64,000 nt of DNA from Ligilactobacillus apodemi DSM 16634 = JCM 16172 (GCF_001434405.1 NZ_AZFT01000053.1:124001-188000), one strand, 5' to 3'; numbered from the stretch's first letter, positions 24,098 through 35,571 are shown. Notes: a model not told the origin generated them from the sequence alone. Numbers and translations: made by a program.

Positions 24098-24445
24098 TTG
24101 GATAAACGTGAATTATATGATAGTTTTGAAAATATGGAAGAAATATCACGTGAGATGCAGGCTATGTTAGCAAGCATCAAAGATGAGATGACACGGATCA
24201 TTGAAAAAAATGCTGAACTTGAGATCGAAAACCAGCATTTACGTGAACGACTTCAAGAATTAGACCAAAAGAAACATAAAGATGTGAACCCTGAAGGTGG
24301 TTTATCTAAATCACGAAAAAATTTAGAGAAATTGTACGAAGAAGGATTTCATGTTTGCAATGTTGACAATATGTACGGTTCTAGACGGATCAATGATGAG
24401 CCCTGTGTATTTTGTCAAGATGTGATCTATGGAGAGAGACACTGA
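24098..24445 (+). CDS. yabA: Initiation control protein YabA
   Basis: A 115-residue regulator starting at a TTG with GAAGGTG upstream. The N-terminal ~60 residues form a leucine-zipper coiled coil and the C-terminus a zinc site with H85, C87, C103 and C106. YabA binds DnaA and DnaN to prevent over-initiation. Its stop overlaps the rsmI start by 1 bp (TGATG). Confidence 0.95.
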   Translation: MDKRELYDSFENMEEISREMQAMLASIKDEMTRIIEKNAELEIENQHLRERLQELDQKKHKDVNPEGGLSKSRKNLEKLYEEGFHVCNVDNMYGSRRINDEPCVFCQDVIYGERH

Positions 24446-25335
24446 TGAGTATTAGTAAAAAAAGTAGTTTTAAAGGTGAAAGTTCTAAGGGAACCTTGTA
24501 TTTAGTTCCGACCCCGATCGGTAATTTAGGTGATATGACTTTTCGGGCACTTGAAGTATTAAATGAAGTCGATTTGATTTGTGCTGAAGATACGCGCAAT
24601 ACTAAAAGACTCTTAAGTCATTTCGAGATCAAAACGCCTCAGATCAGTTTTCATGAACATAACACCAAAGAAAGGATCCCTTATCTCTTAGAAAAATTAC
24701 AACAAGGGCAAAATTTAGCTCAAGTCAGTGATGCGGGGATGCCTTCGATCAGTGATCCTGGACACGAGTTAGTTAAAGCTTGCATTGCAGCAGATATTGC
24801 GGTGGTACCTTTACCAGGGGCAAATGCCGCTTTGTGTGCCTTGATCGCTTCTGGGATCGTGCCTCAACCATTTTTCTTTTATGGCTTTTTGCCACGGAAA
24901 AAAACACTGTTGACAGAAACTTTGCAAACACTCAATTTACAAACAGCGACGCTGATTTTTTATGAGGCACCACATCGTCTAAAAAAGACATTGACCGCGA
25001 TGGCAGAAGTTTTTGGCGCAACCCGCAAAGTTACCTTATGTCGTGAGTTGACCAAAAAATATGAAGAATTCTTACGTGGTGATTTAAAAGACGCAGTTGC
25101 TTGGGCTGAAGAAGATGAGATCAGAGGGGAATTTGTGATCGTCGTTGAAGGTAACCCCCAACCCCAAATCAATTCAACTGCGGACCAAGCACTTGACTTA
25201 CCCTTGAATGATCAAGTTGAACAACTAATCGCAGAAAAAGGCTTAAAGCCTAATGTAGCGATTAAAGAAGTTGCTAAGCGTAATGGCTTAAAAAAGCAAG
25301 TTGTTTATAATGAATATCATCACCTAGTAGACTAA
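24445..25335 (+). CDS. rsmI: 16S rRNA (cytidine-1402-2'-O)-methyltransferase
   Basis: A 296-residue tetrapyrrole-methylase-fold enzyme. Typical segments are LYLVPTPIGNLGDMT, AEDTRNTKRLL, and VSDAGMPSISDPG. Full length. The ATG at 24445 overlaps the yabA stop, so the genes are coupled; an upstream in-frame ATG at 24412 inside yabA is not needed. Confidence 0.96.
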   Translation: MSISKKSSFKGESSKGTLYLVPTPIGNLGDMTFRALEVLNEVDLICAEDTRNTKRLLSHFEIKTPQISFHEHNTKERIPYLLEKLQQGQNLAQVSDAGMPSISDPGHELVKACIAADIAVVPLPGANAALCALIASGIVPQPFFFYGFLPRKKTLLTETLQTLNLQTATLIFYEAPHRLKKTLTAMAEVFGATRKVTLCRELTKKYEEFLRGDLKDAVAWAEEDEIRGEFVIVVEGNPQPQINSTADQALDLPLNDQVEQLIAEKGLKPNVAIKEVAKRNGLKKQVVYNEYHHLVD

Positions 25336-25347
25336 AGAGGTTAAATT

Positions 25348-26088
25348 ATGCCAGAAATTTATCGTGAAAAACATCGTGTTGTTTACTACGAAACTGATGT
25401 AAGTGGTCAAATTAGTTTAGGAAAACTAGTTGATCTACTAATGCTTGCCTCATATGATCAAGGAAAAGCATTGGGGATGTCAGAAGAAAAGTTAAATGAA
25501 CAAGGATACGGTTGGGTCATCACACAACACTTATTGGAAATCAATCGTTTACCTAAAAGAGATGAACAGATTACGCTTGAAACAAAAGCTACTGCATATA
25601 ATCGCTATTTTTGTTACCGTGATTTTGCTATCTATGATCTGGCAGGTGAACTTTTAGCTAAAATGCATACAGCTTTTGTCTTGCTGGATTTAAAAACACG
25701 TAAGATTTCAAGAATCACGGAAGCTGTGATCGCCCCCTTTGCTCCTGAGGCGATCAAAACGATCGAGCGTCTACCTAGTCCAGGAAAGCTCACCACGGTT
25801 GATGCTAAAAAAGAATATCAGGTACGCTTCTGGGACATTGATACCAATCATCACGTTAATAATGTTCATTATATTGAATGGATGTTAGATGCGTTAGATG
25901 CTGACTTTTTATTAAATTATGAACCAGTTGCGCTAAATATCAAATATGAACATGAATTACATTATGGTGATACTTGTGAAAGTAAAGTTCAAATCATAAG
26001 AGAACCAGAACTCATTACCGTGCATGAAATCAAAAAAACTGATACATTGAGTTGCACTGCAAAAGTTTCTTGGCGTCCGCGACAATGA
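25348..26088 (+). CDS. Acyl-ACP thioesterase (FatA/FatB type)
   Basis: A 246-residue double-hotdog protein. The first half has YETDVSGQISLGKLVDLLM; the second contains DIDTNHHVNNVHYIEWMLD with the catalytic Asn and His typical of bacterial acyl-ACP thioesterases. It releases free fatty acids from acyl carrier protein. It follows rsmI after 12 bp, so probably the end of the tmk-rsmI transcript, closed by a long terminator. Confidence 0.9.
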   Translation: MPEIYREKHRVVYYETDVSGQISLGKLVDLLMLASYDQGKALGMSEEKLNEQGYGWVITQHLLEINRLPKRDEQITLETKATAYNRYFCYRDFAIYDLAGELLAKMHTAFVLLDLKTRKISRITEAVIAPFAPEAIKTIERLPSPGKLTTVDAKKEYQVRFWDIDTNHHVNNVHYIEWMLDALDADFLLNYEPVALNIKYEHELHYGDTCESKVQIIREPELITVHEIKKTDTLSCTAKVSWRPRQ

Positions 26089-26103
26089 ACGGAGTCAGCC
26101 TAA

Positions 26104-26164
26104 AAAATCCCTTGAAATGAATTTACTAGTTTAGGACTAGGATTCATTTCAAGGGATTTTTAAA
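26104..26164. terminator. Long bidirectional terminator
   Basis: A stem of about 23 bp in total (AAAAATCCCTTGAAATGAAT with ATTCATTTCAAGGGATTTTT, extended inward by CTAG/CTAG) serves both the thioesterase gene and the convergent asparaginase gene. Confidence 0.9.
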
Positions 26165-26174
26165 TGTTTAATTT

Positions 26175-27152
26175 TTAAGAAACTGCATCAGCCATGAATT
26201 CATCTAAGGCAACTTTATCTAAGCCTGCACTCAAACCTACCAGTAATTTGATGCGTGCTTTTTGGCCGTTTAAGCCATGACAAAAAGTAACGCCCATTTT
26301 CTTCAACTGTACGCCACCGCCAGGATAAGCATAAACATCTTGTGCAAAGCCATTAAAACTACGTGACACTAAAACGACTGGAATGTCATGTGCCAATAGT
26401 TTTTCAATTGCTGGAAGAACGCGAGGAGGTAAGTTACCCGCACCTAAGGCTTCGATCACGACCCCGTTAGTTTTTTCATTAACCGCCATTTCAAGCAATT
26501 CAGGATCCATGCCGGCATAGGCTTTAAAAAGATAGACGTGGTCAACGACATGATCAATTGCAAGACTTGTGTGTCGTAAAAGCTTTTCAAAAAATTGGAC
26601 CTTGTCGCGTAAAATCAAACCGATCGGCCCAAAAGTTGGGGTTCTAAAGGTTGCAACGTTAGTGGTGTGAGTCTTTGTAACGTAGCGTGCAGTATGGATC
26701 TCATCGTTCATCACTACTAAAACACCCATCCCTTTTGCTTCAGCGCTAGCAGCTGTCAAGATAGCAGTTTTAAAGTTATACAACCCGTCTGAACCGATCT
26801 CATTGGCGGAACGCATTGCCCCTGTTAAAACGATCGGTAGTTCAAGGGGAACGGTTAAATCAAGAAAATATGCCGTTTCTTCAAGGGTGTCGGTTCCGTG
26901 GGTGATTACCACACCATCAATATTTTCTTGTTCATAGGCTTCCATGATACGTTGACGTAAGCGCAACATATTTTTTGGATCCATATGTGGTGAGGGAATA
27001 TTAAAGATATTTTCGATCAGTAATTCATATTCGCGGTCAAAAGGATTTTTGAATTGATTGAGCGGATTTTCTGCTCCTGGAGCAACAGCCCCCGTTTCGT
27101 CTTCTGACATTGCGATCGTACCACCAGTGTGTAAAACGAGTATTTTTTTCAT
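26175..27152 (-). CDS. ansA: L-asparaginase (type I)
   Basis: A 325-residue cytoplasmic asparaginase that makes aspartate and ammonia. The first catalytic motif TGGTIAM is at 9-15 and the second HGTDT at 85-89. No signal peptide, so type I. The ribosome binding site before the ATG is weak. It stands alone. asnA, the reverse reaction by a different route, is in the same window. Confidence 0.95.
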   Translation of the reverse strand: MKKILVLHTGGTIAMSEDETGAVAPGAENPLNQFKNPFDREYELLIENIFNIPSPHMDPKNMLRLRQRIMEAYEQENIDGVVITHGTDTLEETAYFLDLTVPLELPIVLTGAMRSANEIGSDGLYNFKTAILTAASAEAKGMGVLVVMNDEIHTARYVTKTHTTNVATFRTPTFGPIGLILRDKVQFFEKLLRHTSLAIDHVVDHVYLFKAYAGMDPELLEMAVNEKTNGVVIEALGAGNLPPRVLPAIEKLLAHDIPVVLVSRSFNGFAQDVYAYPGGGVQLKKMGVTFCHGLNGQKARIKLLVGLSAGLDKVALDEFMADAVS

Positions 27153-27602
27153 AACTAACGGCCTATATAAAATGTGAGCAAAAAACTTTAAGTAATTTGC
27201 GAAAGTAATATAGAGCTCCTTTCATAAAAAATTACAATAAATAAGTTCAAACATTCTTCGCTGTAATTGGAAAATCAGTTTCACATTTTTAACTTTCTAA
27301 CTGAAAACGTTGCTTTGTAAGTGGCGAGACTACTTTTAAATTATAGACTAGGGGTGGTTTGCTTGTCGATAGGCGGAATTTAAAATTGATGCTTTTTTCT
27401 CAGTGATATTATGTTAAGATAGTTTTTGTAATTTTTAAATTGAGTTTGTTTGATAAAATATCTCCCGTTTAGTTCCATTAATGTTATACTGTTCATTATT
27501 GAGTTGATATTTAATGAAAACATAGAACTATTTAGATAGTTTGTTGTTGTAAAACAAGAGATAAACAAGGATCACATAAGATAAAAGGAAGTTATTCATA
27601 AG
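27153..27602. other. 450-bp intergenic region between ansA and tsaB
   Basis: AT-rich spacer between divergent genes. The sequence TGAAAACGTTGCTT (27302-27315) is weakly cre-like. I see no RNA motif or convincing coding frame; a 62-codon frame on the minus strand (27380-27568) has biased low-complexity composition and no ribosome binding site. AAGGAAG at 27590-27596 serves tsaB. Confidence 0.5.
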
Positions 27603-28337
27603 ATGAAAATATTAGCGCTAGACACCTCAAATCGACCTTTGAGTGTCGCTGTTTTAGAAGATGAGATGTTATTAGCTCAAACTACGCTGAATATGGCTAA
27701 AAAACATAGTGCAACGCTGATGCCAGTGGTGGCTGATATGATCAAGCAAGTAGGACTAACGCCCGCTGAGATCGATCGTGTTGTCGTGGCTGCTGGCCCA
27801 GGTTCATATACGGGGTTGCGGATCGGTGTAACTGCAGCTAAGACTTTTGCATTTACATTAAATAAAGATCTAGTTGGGATCTCTAGTTTAGGGGTTTTAG
27901 CAGCTAACTGCCAAAATGATCCAAATAAACTATTGATTCCGCTTTTTGATGCTCGACGCAAAAACGTCTTTGTCGGAGGATATCAAGTAAAAGACAAAAA
28001 ATTGGTCAACGTGTTACCTGATCAACATTTAGGTTTAAGTGAACTTTGTCAGTATCTTCAAGCTCAAGATCAAGAAGTACTTTTTATCGGGGCCGATGCT
28101 AAGAATTTTCAGGCTGATTTTGCCGAACAACTTACTACCACAAAATATAGTTTTTCTGAACCAAAAGATGACTATCCAAGTGCCTTTGTACTTGGATTAC
28201 TTGGGAAAGATGCCCAACCAAGTGATGTCTTAAATTTTGTGCCACATTATTTACGCTTAACACAAGCTGAAGTACAGTGGATGGAAAAACATCCTGGAAA
28301 GGATCAAGCCGATGGTTCCTATGTTGAAAAAGTTTAG
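27603..28337 (+). CDS. tsaB: tRNA threonylcarbamoyladenosine biosynthesis protein TsaB
   Basis: A 244-residue ASKHA-fold protein, beginning MKILALDTSNRPLSVAVLE and containing AAGPGSYTGLRIGVTAAK. It is a partner of TsaD in making t6A37 on ANN-reading tRNAs. It lacks the metal-binding HxxxH, as expected for TsaB. It overlaps rimI by 26 bp; rimI in turn overlaps tsaD, giving one operon. Confidence 0.95.
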   Translation: MKILALDTSNRPLSVAVLEDEMLLAQTTLNMAKKHSATLMPVVADMIKQVGLTPAEIDRVVVAAGPGSYTGLRIGVTAAKTFAFTLNKDLVGISSLGVLAANCQNDPNKLLIPLFDARRKNVFVGGYQVKDKKLVNVLPDQHLGLSELCQYLQAQDQEVLFIGADAKNFQADFAEQLTTTKYSFSEPKDDYPSAFVLGLLGKDAQPSDVLNFVPHYLRLTQAEVQWMEKHPGKDQADGSYVEKV

Positions 28338-28923
28338 AGAAAAAATTGAAAATTTCCTAAAAAAGCAAGCTGCGACTCCCAACCTTGATTTTGGTTGTCG
28401 CAATGTAAAAGTCAAAGAGAAAAATTATTTAATGTGTCGTGCAGTCGTGCCTGATATCCCAGAGATCTTAGCAATCGAGCGCTCTGTTTATCAAGGCGAC
28501 CAACCTTGGGACTTCATGAATTTTGAGTCTCAAATCAAAGATAAGTTGACGTCGTTATATATTGTTGTACGCTATGAAGACATGATGGTTGCTTTTGCAG
28601 GCTGCAATTTTGTTTATGGCAAAAATGAGGCTCACATTACTAATATCGCAGTCTTGCCCGAATATCAAAATCGCGGCCTTGGGATGATGATGCTAGAAAC
28701 TTTGCTTGCAGAAGCCAAAGCATATGGTTGTAGTAAAATCAGTCTAGCTGTTAAAGTAAGTAATAAAAAAGCCCAAGCATTGTATCAAAGTGCGGGCTTT
28801 AAAAAACGGGCAGTTAAAGAAAAATATTACCATACGGAAGATGGTTTAGAGTTTGAATACGATCTACTAAAGAAAAATTTGAAAAAGAGAGTTGAAAAGG
28901 GATGGAAAAAAATCGAAATTTGA
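28312..28923 (+). CDS. rimI: Ribosomal protein S18-alanine N-acetyltransferase RimI
   Basis: A 203-residue GNAT protein with an N-terminal extension of about 40 residues ([16 protein letters not shown]) before the usual RimI core. The acetyl-CoA loop is [11 protein letters not shown] (about 122-132) and motif B is [13 protein letters not shown]. The ATG at 28312 lies 7 bp after AAGGATC; the ATG at 28321 is an alternative. The position between tsaB and tsaD is conserved in Firmicutes. Confidence 0.92.
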   Translation: MVPMLKKFREKIENFLKKQAATPNLDFGCRNVKVKEKNYLMCRAVVPDIPEILAIERSVYQGDQPWDFMNFESQIKDKLTSLYIVVRYEDMMVAFAGCNFVYGKNEAHITNIAVLPEYQNRGLGMMMLETLLAEAKAYGCSKISLAVKVSNKKAQALYQSAGFKKRAVKEKYYHTEDGLEFEYDLLKKNLKKRVEKGWKKIEI

Positions 28924-29927
28924 TTTTAGCATTTGAATCAAGCTGTGATGAAACAAGTGTCGCAGTCATTGAGGATGGCAAAAAAATCTTATCTAATATT
29001 GTTGCAACTCAAATCAAGAGTCATAAGCGCTTTGGTGGGGTCGTGCCTGAAGTGGCTAGTCGCCATCATATCGAACAGATCACACTTTGTATCGCAGATG
29101 CGCTCGCTGAAGCTAAGGTCGATTATGAAGATTTAACAGCGGTAGCAGTGACGTATGGCCCAGGTCTAGTGGGTTCACTTTTAGTAGGGGTCACTGCTGC
29201 TAAAATGATCGCCTTTGCTCATAACTTGCCCTTGATCCCGGTTAATCATATGGCAGGGCATATTTATGCGGCTAATTTTGCAGGTGAGATCAAGTTTCCA
29301 GCCCTAGCTCTCTTAGTTTCTGGCGGACATACTGAGTTGGTTTATTTGGCAGGTCCTAACGACTTTAAAATTATCGGTGAAACACGTGATGATGCAGCAG
29401 GGGAGGCCTATGATAAGGTTGGTCGCGTTTTAGGCTTGGCTTATCCTGCGGGAAAAGAGATCGATGAGTTGGCGCATCAGGGAAAAGATGTCTTTGATTT
29501 TCCGCGAGCAATGGAAAAAGAGGACAATTATGACTTTAGTTTTAGTGGTTTAAAGAGTGCCTTTATCAATACAGTGCACCATGCAGATCAAGTGGGCGAA
29601 ACACTGGATAAACGTGATCTAGCAGCTAGTTTCCAACAAAGTGTCGTTGACGTTTTGGCTTATAAAACGTTGAAGGCTTTAAAAAATTACCCAGTCAAAC
29701 AGTTGATCTTGGCTGGTGGGGTTGCAGCTAACCAAGGTCTACGTGATCGGCTAGACAAAGAATTAGTTCAATTTGATAACGTTGAACTTTTAAAGGCGCC
29801 ACTTAAGTTTTGTGGTGATAATGCAGCAATGATCGGGGCAGCTGGTTATGCAGCTTATAATGACAAGATCCTTGCAGGTTTAGATTTAAATGCTGATCCA
29901 AGTTTAGAATTTGATTGGTTGGCATAA
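28902..29927 (+). CDS. tsaD: tRNA N6-adenosine threonylcarbamoyltransferase TsaD
   Basis: A 341-residue ASKHA protein, full length. The iron/zinc-binding HMAGH motif has H116 and H120; FESSCDETS is at 11-19 and [10 protein letters not shown] near 139-148. It transfers the threonylcarbamoyl group to A37. It starts 22 bp inside rimI and is followed by a terminator. Confidence 0.97.
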   Translation: MEKNRNLILAFESSCDETSVAVIEDGKKILSNIVATQIKSHKRFGGVVPEVASRHHIEQITLCIADALAEAKVDYEDLTAVAVTYGPGLVGSLLVGVTAAKMIAFAHNLPLIPVNHMAGHIYAANFAGEIKFPALALLVSGGHTELVYLAGPNDFKIIGETRDDAAGEAYDKVGRVLGLAYPAGKEIDELAHQGKDVFDFPRAMEKEDNYDFSFSGLKSAFINTVHHADQVGETLDKRDLAASFQQSVVDVLAYKTLKALKNYPVKQLILAGGVAANQGLRDRLDKELVQFDNVELLKAPLKFCGDNAAMIGAAGYAAYNDKILAGLDLNADPSLEFDWLA

Positions 29928-29935
29928 TTTCAAAT

Positions 29936-29976
29936 AAAAAAGGTGGTGTTTACCCAGTCGGTAAATACCACCTTTT
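29936..29976. terminator. Terminator between tsaD and the ABC-F gene
   Basis: A stem of AAAAAAGGTGGTGTTTACC with GGTAAATACCACCTTTTTT (one mismatch or bulge region) functions in both directions. Confidence 0.85.
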
Positions 29977-29980
29977 TTCA

Positions 29981-31933
29981 TTAGGAAAGAAATTCTTCTA
30001 ATTCCATGCTGCTGTTTTCCCACTCTTCTTCGGTCAATGCCAATTGCTGGCTAGTTTCTTCAAGTTGTTGTTGTAATTCAGCCATTTTATCTAAATCATT
30101 GAAATTTTCAGGTTGAGCCATTTGTGTTTCTAGTTCGGTTTTAGCTGCATCTAGCTTTTCGACTTTAGCCTCCAGTTCAGCCACTTTGCGCGTCAATTTG
30201 CGTTCTTGTTTTTGTTGTTCTTTACTTTTAGCGTAGTTTAATTTCCCCGTTGAAACTTCTTTTTTAGGCTCGATCGCTTGACCATTAGCTTGCTTTTTAG
30301 CAGCGAGCAACTCAGCTTGTTCTTCTTTTTTAGCCAAATAATAATCATAGTCACCTAAGTATAAAGTGCTACCAGTTGGTGCGATCTCTAACACGCTAGT
30401 CGCAACTTTATTGATGAAGTAACGGTCGTGCGAAACGAGTAGGATCGTGCCATCAAAGTCCTTGATTGCTTGCTCCAACACTTCTTTACTGTCGATATCT
30501 AGGTGGTTAGTTGGTTCGTCTAGTACCAAGAAATTGTCATGTTGCATGGCTAATTTAGTCAAGAGCAAGCGAGCTTTTTCACCACCAGAAAGACTATGGA
30601 CCATCTTTTTAACATCATCGCCACTAAATAAGAAGCTACCTAAGATCGAACGAATATCTTTTTCTGGTGTTGTCGGGTGATCGTCCCATAATTCGTTTAA
30701 CACGTTTTTTTTAGGATGAAGGTTATGTTGTTCTTGGTCATAATAACCCGGGTGAACATTTGTCCCAAACGTTGCCGTACCTTTGATAAAAGGCTGCTTG
30801 CCTAAAATACTCTTTAATAACGTTGATTTTCCGATTCCATTTGGACCGACGACCGCTAAAATTTGGTGTTTGCGCAGTTCTAAATTAATCGGTGAAGCGA
30901 TGATCTGGCCGTCATAGCCGATCGCAGCATCATTGACAGTCAAGACGACATTTCCACTTTCTTCCGCTGCTTTAAAACGGAAGTGCATGCTTTTTTCAGC
31001 GCCATCAGGTCGTTTGAGTCGATCCATTTTTTCGAGTTGTTTCCGTTTACTTTGAGCACGTTTAGTCGTTGAAGCACGAACTAAATTCTTATTGACGAAA
31101 TCTTCTAGTTTTTGGATCTCAGCTTGTTGTTTTTCGTAGTTTTTCCACGCTAATTCTTGCCGTTTTTCTCGCTCAACGATGTAGTTTGAGTAGTTACCCT
31201 TATAGTAGCTCGAGTGTCCCCGACTGATCTCGTATACTTCTGTCACGATCTTATCTAAGAAATAACGGTCGTGAGAGACGATCAAGAGCGCACCTTGATA
31301 ACTTTGAATGTAATTTTCTAGCCAAGTCAAAGTTTCAATATCCAAATGGTTAGTCGGTTCATCTAAGATCAATAGATCACGTTTTTCTAAGAGCAGTTTG
31401 GCTAAAGCTAACCGCGTTTTTTGCCCCCCAGAAAGTGAAGTGATCAAGCGCTCATAGTCTTCTTCTGAAAAATGAAAACCGTGTAAAACTGAACGGATCT
31501 CAGTTTCATAGCCATAACCGTTTTGTTCTTTGAAATCGTGAAGCAATTGGTCATAACGTTTAAGTAATTGTTGGTAGTTAGCAGAAGTATGATCGGCATT
31601 AGGATCAGCAATTTCTACTTCTAAACGATGGATCTGAGCTTCCATTTGGCGTAATGGTTCAAAGACACTTAACATTTCTTCGTAGATCGTTTTGTCGGAT
31701 TCAAGCCCGGTATTTTGGGCTAAGTATCCGAGTGTTAAGCCTTTCTTAGTCACGATCTGGCCCTCATCGGGAGCTTGTTCTCCGATGATCATTTTTAAGA
31801 GCGTCGATTTTCCGGCGCCGTTTTTGCCTACTAATGCGATGCGAGAATTTTCTTGGATATCAAGATCGATGTTTTCAAATAAAACATCGGCTCCGAAATG
31901 TCTAGCCACATGTTGGGCTTGTAATAAAATCAT
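29981..31933 (-). CDS. ABC-F family ATP-binding protein (YdiF/YfmR group)
   Basis: A 650-residue protein with two ABC domains and no membrane segments. Walker A of domain 1 is GKNGAGKS (about 36-43) with LSGGQKTRLALA signature; domain 2 has GPNGIGKS and LSGGEKARLLL. Both have DEPTNHLD. The linker with two basic helices (about 240-320) is the P-site tRNA interaction motif. The C-terminal ~100 residues are a charged coiled coil. Such proteins act on stalled ribosomes; no sign of a resistance-type linker is evident. Divergent from rex. Confidence 0.93.
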   Translation of the reverse strand: MILLQAQHVARHFGADVLFENIDLDIQENSRIALVGKNGAGKSTLLKMIIGEQAPDEGQIVTKKGLTLGYLAQNTGLESDKTIYEEMLSVFEPLRQMEAQIHRLEVEIADPNADHTSANYQQLLKRYDQLLHDFKEQNGYGYETEIRSVLHGFHFSEEDYERLITSLSGGQKTRLALAKLLLEKRDLLILDEPTNHLDIETLTWLENYIQSYQGALLIVSHDRYFLDKIVTEVYEISRGHSSYYKGNYSNYIVEREKRQELAWKNYEKQQAEIQKLEDFVNKNLVRASTTKRAQSKRKQLEKMDRLKRPDGAEKSMHFRFKAAEESGNVVLTVNDAAIGYDGQIIASPINLELRKHQILAVVGPNGIGKSTLLKSILGKQPFIKGTATFGTNVHPGYYDQEQHNLHPKKNVLNELWDDHPTTPEKDIRSILGSFLFSGDDVKKMVHSLSGGEKARLLLTKLAMQHDNFLVLDEPTNHLDIDSKEVLEQAIKDFDGTILLVSHDRYFINKVATSVLEIAPTGSTLYLGDYDYYLAKKEEQAELLAAKKQANGQAIEPKKEVSTGKLNYAKSKEQQKQERKLTRKVAELEAKVEKLDAAKTELETQMAQPENFNDLDKMAELQQQLEETSQQLALTEEEWENSSMELEEFLS

Positions 31934-32008
31934 AATTTCACCTACTTATAGAATAAATTTCACAAAGTCCATTTAAGATTAGCTTAAAAATAGGGATTCT
32001 GTGTGAGA

Positions 32009-32026
32009 TTGTGAATTAGTTAACAT
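32009..32026. promoter_or_regulatory. Rex-box-like site
   Basis: The sequence TTGTGAATTAGTTAACAT has a perfect left half of the Rex consensus TTGTGAA-N4-TTCACAA and a degenerate right half. It lies about 75-90 bp before rex, compatible with autoregulation or control of the divergent ABC-F gene. Confidence 0.4.
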
Positions 32027-32098
32027 CTTTTAATTTCTTTACTTGAGTTGTTATGCTAAAATTTATCATGATCATAGCATGAAAGGAGACCACTAATA

Positions 32099-32734
32099 AT
32101 GACCCCTAATATTCCTAAAGCAACGGCTAAACGCTTGCCGATCTACTACCGCTACTTAAAGATCTTGGCTGACTCGGGTAAAAAACATGTCTCTTCGACT
32201 GAGCTTGCTGAAACAGTCAAGATCGATCCGGCTACTATTCGCCGTGATTTTTCCTATTTTGGTGCGTTAGGCAAACGCGGTTATGGCTACGATGTTAGCA
32301 GTCTCTTGGCATTTTTTAAAACGACACTAAGCCAAGATAAGTTAACTAATGTTGCCTTGATCGGGGTGGGAAATTTAGGTCAAGCCTTATTAAATTATAA
32401 CTTCCACAAAAGTAATAATGCACGTATTAGCGCTGCTTTTGATATCGATCCGCAGATCACAGGCTTGATCCGCAGTGGTGTTCCGGTTTATCCACTAGAA
32501 GATATGCAAGAACAATTACGTTTACAACAGATCAAGATCGCTATTTTGACCGTTCCAGCGGCCGTGGCTCAGTCGGTGACTGATGAATTAGTGGCTGGTG
32601 GGATCAAGGGAATCTTAAATTTTACCCCTTTACGTGTAACGGTACCGGAAAATGTTAGAGTCCAAAACGTCGATTTGACCAATGAACTTCAAACTTTGAT
32701 CTATTTTTTACAACATTTTGAGCATAATGGCTAA
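32099..32734 (+). CDS. rex: Redox-sensing transcriptional repressor Rex
   Basis: A 211-residue repressor. The winged helix is about 1-75 ([15 protein letters not shown]) and the NADH-binding Rossmann domain has GVGNLGQAL at 89-97. It senses the NADH/NAD ratio and represses fermentation genes. The ATG follows AAAGGAG. A candidate Rex site is upstream. Confidence 0.96.
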   Translation: MTPNIPKATAKRLPIYYRYLKILADSGKKHVSSTELAETVKIDPATIRRDFSYFGALGKRGYGYDVSSLLAFFKTTLSQDKLTNVALIGVGNLGQALLNYNFHKSNNARISAAFDIDPQITGLIRSGVPVYPLEDMQEQLRLQQIKIAILTVPAAVAQSVTDELVAGGIKGILNFTPLRVTVPENVRVQNVDLTNELQTLIYFLQHFEHNG

Positions 32735-32766
32735 AAAAGGATGTGTAAAGGACACATCCTTTTTAT
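32735..32766. terminator. Terminator between rex and the CPBP gene
   Basis: AAAAGGATGTGT pairs with ACACATCCTTTT across a short loop. The stop codon of the convergent CPBP gene lies within its T run. Confidence 0.8.
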
Positions 32767-33401
32767 AATGAACTCCAAACAATGATCAGATTCATGAAAA
32801 CATGGATCATGATCGTATCACGGATCTTACCGGTACGGGCGTAAATAAAGCACAAGACAAGGCCCATAAACATATATGTCAAGTAATGACCATCTTGGTG
32901 AGCCAGACTAAAGATCAAACTAGAGATCAAAGCACTACTCAAAGGGGCTATAACATTAGCAAAATTAGCAAATAAAACTTTGCGAAAGACAAATTCTTCC
33001 ATTATCGGGGCAAATAATACGACCGCTAATAAAAAGTAGGGGTATTTAGCTAAGACTGCTAGTAAGTAGCCTGTGTTAGCTGAGTATTGTGTCTGCCCGA
33101 AAACATTGATGTCGATGAACGAACCAATGGCTTGTGCCAGAAAGATCGCACAGATTCCCAATACTACATAAAGAACTTCTTTTATTTTAGTAAGGGATAA
33201 TGTTTTTAACATGAATTGATCTTTAAAAGCATATTTATGGGCAAAATAGATCATGGCCAAGACGCCTAAAAATTCAATCACAGTTAAAGTTGGATAATAT
33301 ACGCTGTTATTTTGGGATAAATTCCACAAAACTGGAGTAGCCATCATTACAAGACAGTACGTGCCCAGAAGCGCAATTGAGTTAGGTAGTATTTTTCTCA
33401 T
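32763..33401 (-). CDS. CPBP family intramembrane glutamic endopeptidase
   Basis: A 212-residue membrane protein with about six hydrophobic segments. The conserved motifs are EExxxR (E135, E136, R140), a His at H168 in FSLAHQDGH and H200 in MIHVFMN. CPBP (Abi/CAAX) proteases process prenylated proteins or bacteriocin peptides; no bacteriocin genes are nearby. It is transcribed away from groESL, and the degenerate CIRCE at 33474-33500 lies 73 bp before its start. Confidence 0.88.
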   Translation of the reverse strand: MRKILPNSIALLGTYCLVMMATPVLWNLSQNNSVYYPTLTVIEFLGVLAMIYFAHKYAFKDQFMLKTLSLTKIKEVLYVVLGICAIFLAQAIGSFIDINVFGQTQYSANTGYLLAVLAKYPYFLLAVVLFAPIMEEFVFRKVLFANFANVIAPLSSALISSLIFSLAHQDGHYLTYMFMGLVLCFIYARTGKIRDTIMIHVFMNLIIVWSSL

Positions 33402-33473
33402 AGCGTCACCCTTCCTTAAACCTTAACAATACGTAACATTATAGCATACTTAGGTAATTCATAAAGCGTAAAA

Positions 33474-33500
33474 TTAGCACTTGGATACTTCGAGTGATAA
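33474..33500. promoter_or_regulatory. Degenerate CIRCE element (HrcA operator)
   Basis: TTAGCACTT-N9-GAGTGATAA has the exact CIRCE spacing with mismatches only at the last base of the left arm and one base in the right arm. It lies upstream of the -35 of the groESL promoter, and also upstream of the divergent CPBP gene. Confidence 0.7.
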
Positions 33501-33505
33501 AATGC

Positions 33506-33534
33506 TTGCAATTTAAATGTAAAGTAGGTATAGT
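33506..33534 (+). promoter_or_regulatory. groESL promoter
   Basis: -35 TTGCAA (33506-33511) and -10 TATAGT (33529-33534) with 17-bp spacing, placed between the two CIRCE elements. Confidence 0.75.
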
Positions 33535-33549
33535 AATAATTGTAATTGA

Positions 33550-33576
33550 TTAGCACTCAAGTACACAGAGTGCTAA
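33550..33576. promoter_or_regulatory. CIRCE element (HrcA operator), perfect
   Basis: TTAGCACTC (33550-33558), 9-nt spacer, GAGTGCTAA (33568-33576): an exact match to the consensus. It lies in the 5' untranslated region of groES. Confidence 0.97.
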
Positions 33577-33598
33577 AAAGAATTTGGAGGGATATAAC

Positions 33599-33883
33599 GT
33601 GCTCAAACCATTAGGAGATCGTGTGATTTTAGAAGTTCAAAAAGAAGAAGAACATACAGTGGGAGGTATTGTCTTAGCAGGCAATGCTAAAGAAAAACCG
33701 CAAACAGCTAAAGTTGTAGCTGTTGGTACGGGTCGTATCCTTAAAAATGGCACTAAGCTAGAAATGACGCTTAAAGAAGGCGACGTTGTAGTCTTTGACA
33801 AATATGCTGGTGCACAAGTTGAATATGATGGACATGATTATTTGATCATGCGTGAAAAAGACATTTTAGCTATTGTTGAATAA
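33599..33883 (+). CDS. groES: Co-chaperonin GroES
   Basis: A 94-residue GroES. The GTG at 33599 follows GGAGGG and gives the family N-terminus [12 protein letters not shown]; a longer frame to 33584 would place the start before the ribosome binding site. The mobile loop ([18 protein letters not shown]) is near 17-34. HrcA-controlled by the CIRCE elements; groEL follows after 52 bp. Confidence 0.97.
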   Translation: MLKPLGDRVILEVQKEEEHTVGGIVLAGNAKEKPQTAKVVAVGTGRILKNGTKLEMTLKEGDVVVFDKYAGAQVEYDGHDYLIMREKDILAIVE

Positions 33884-33923
33884 TAGTTTAACAATTTGAA
33901 TCGAAATTTTATCTTATTTATGA

Positions 33924-35549
<1,626 letters not shown>

Positions 35550-35571
35550 TCCAAGTCAGATAGTGACTTTG

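Noticed and set aside
27380-27568. 62-codon minus-strand frame in the ansA-tsaB gap
   Set aside because: Low-complexity Asn/Ser/Ile-rich translation with no start context.
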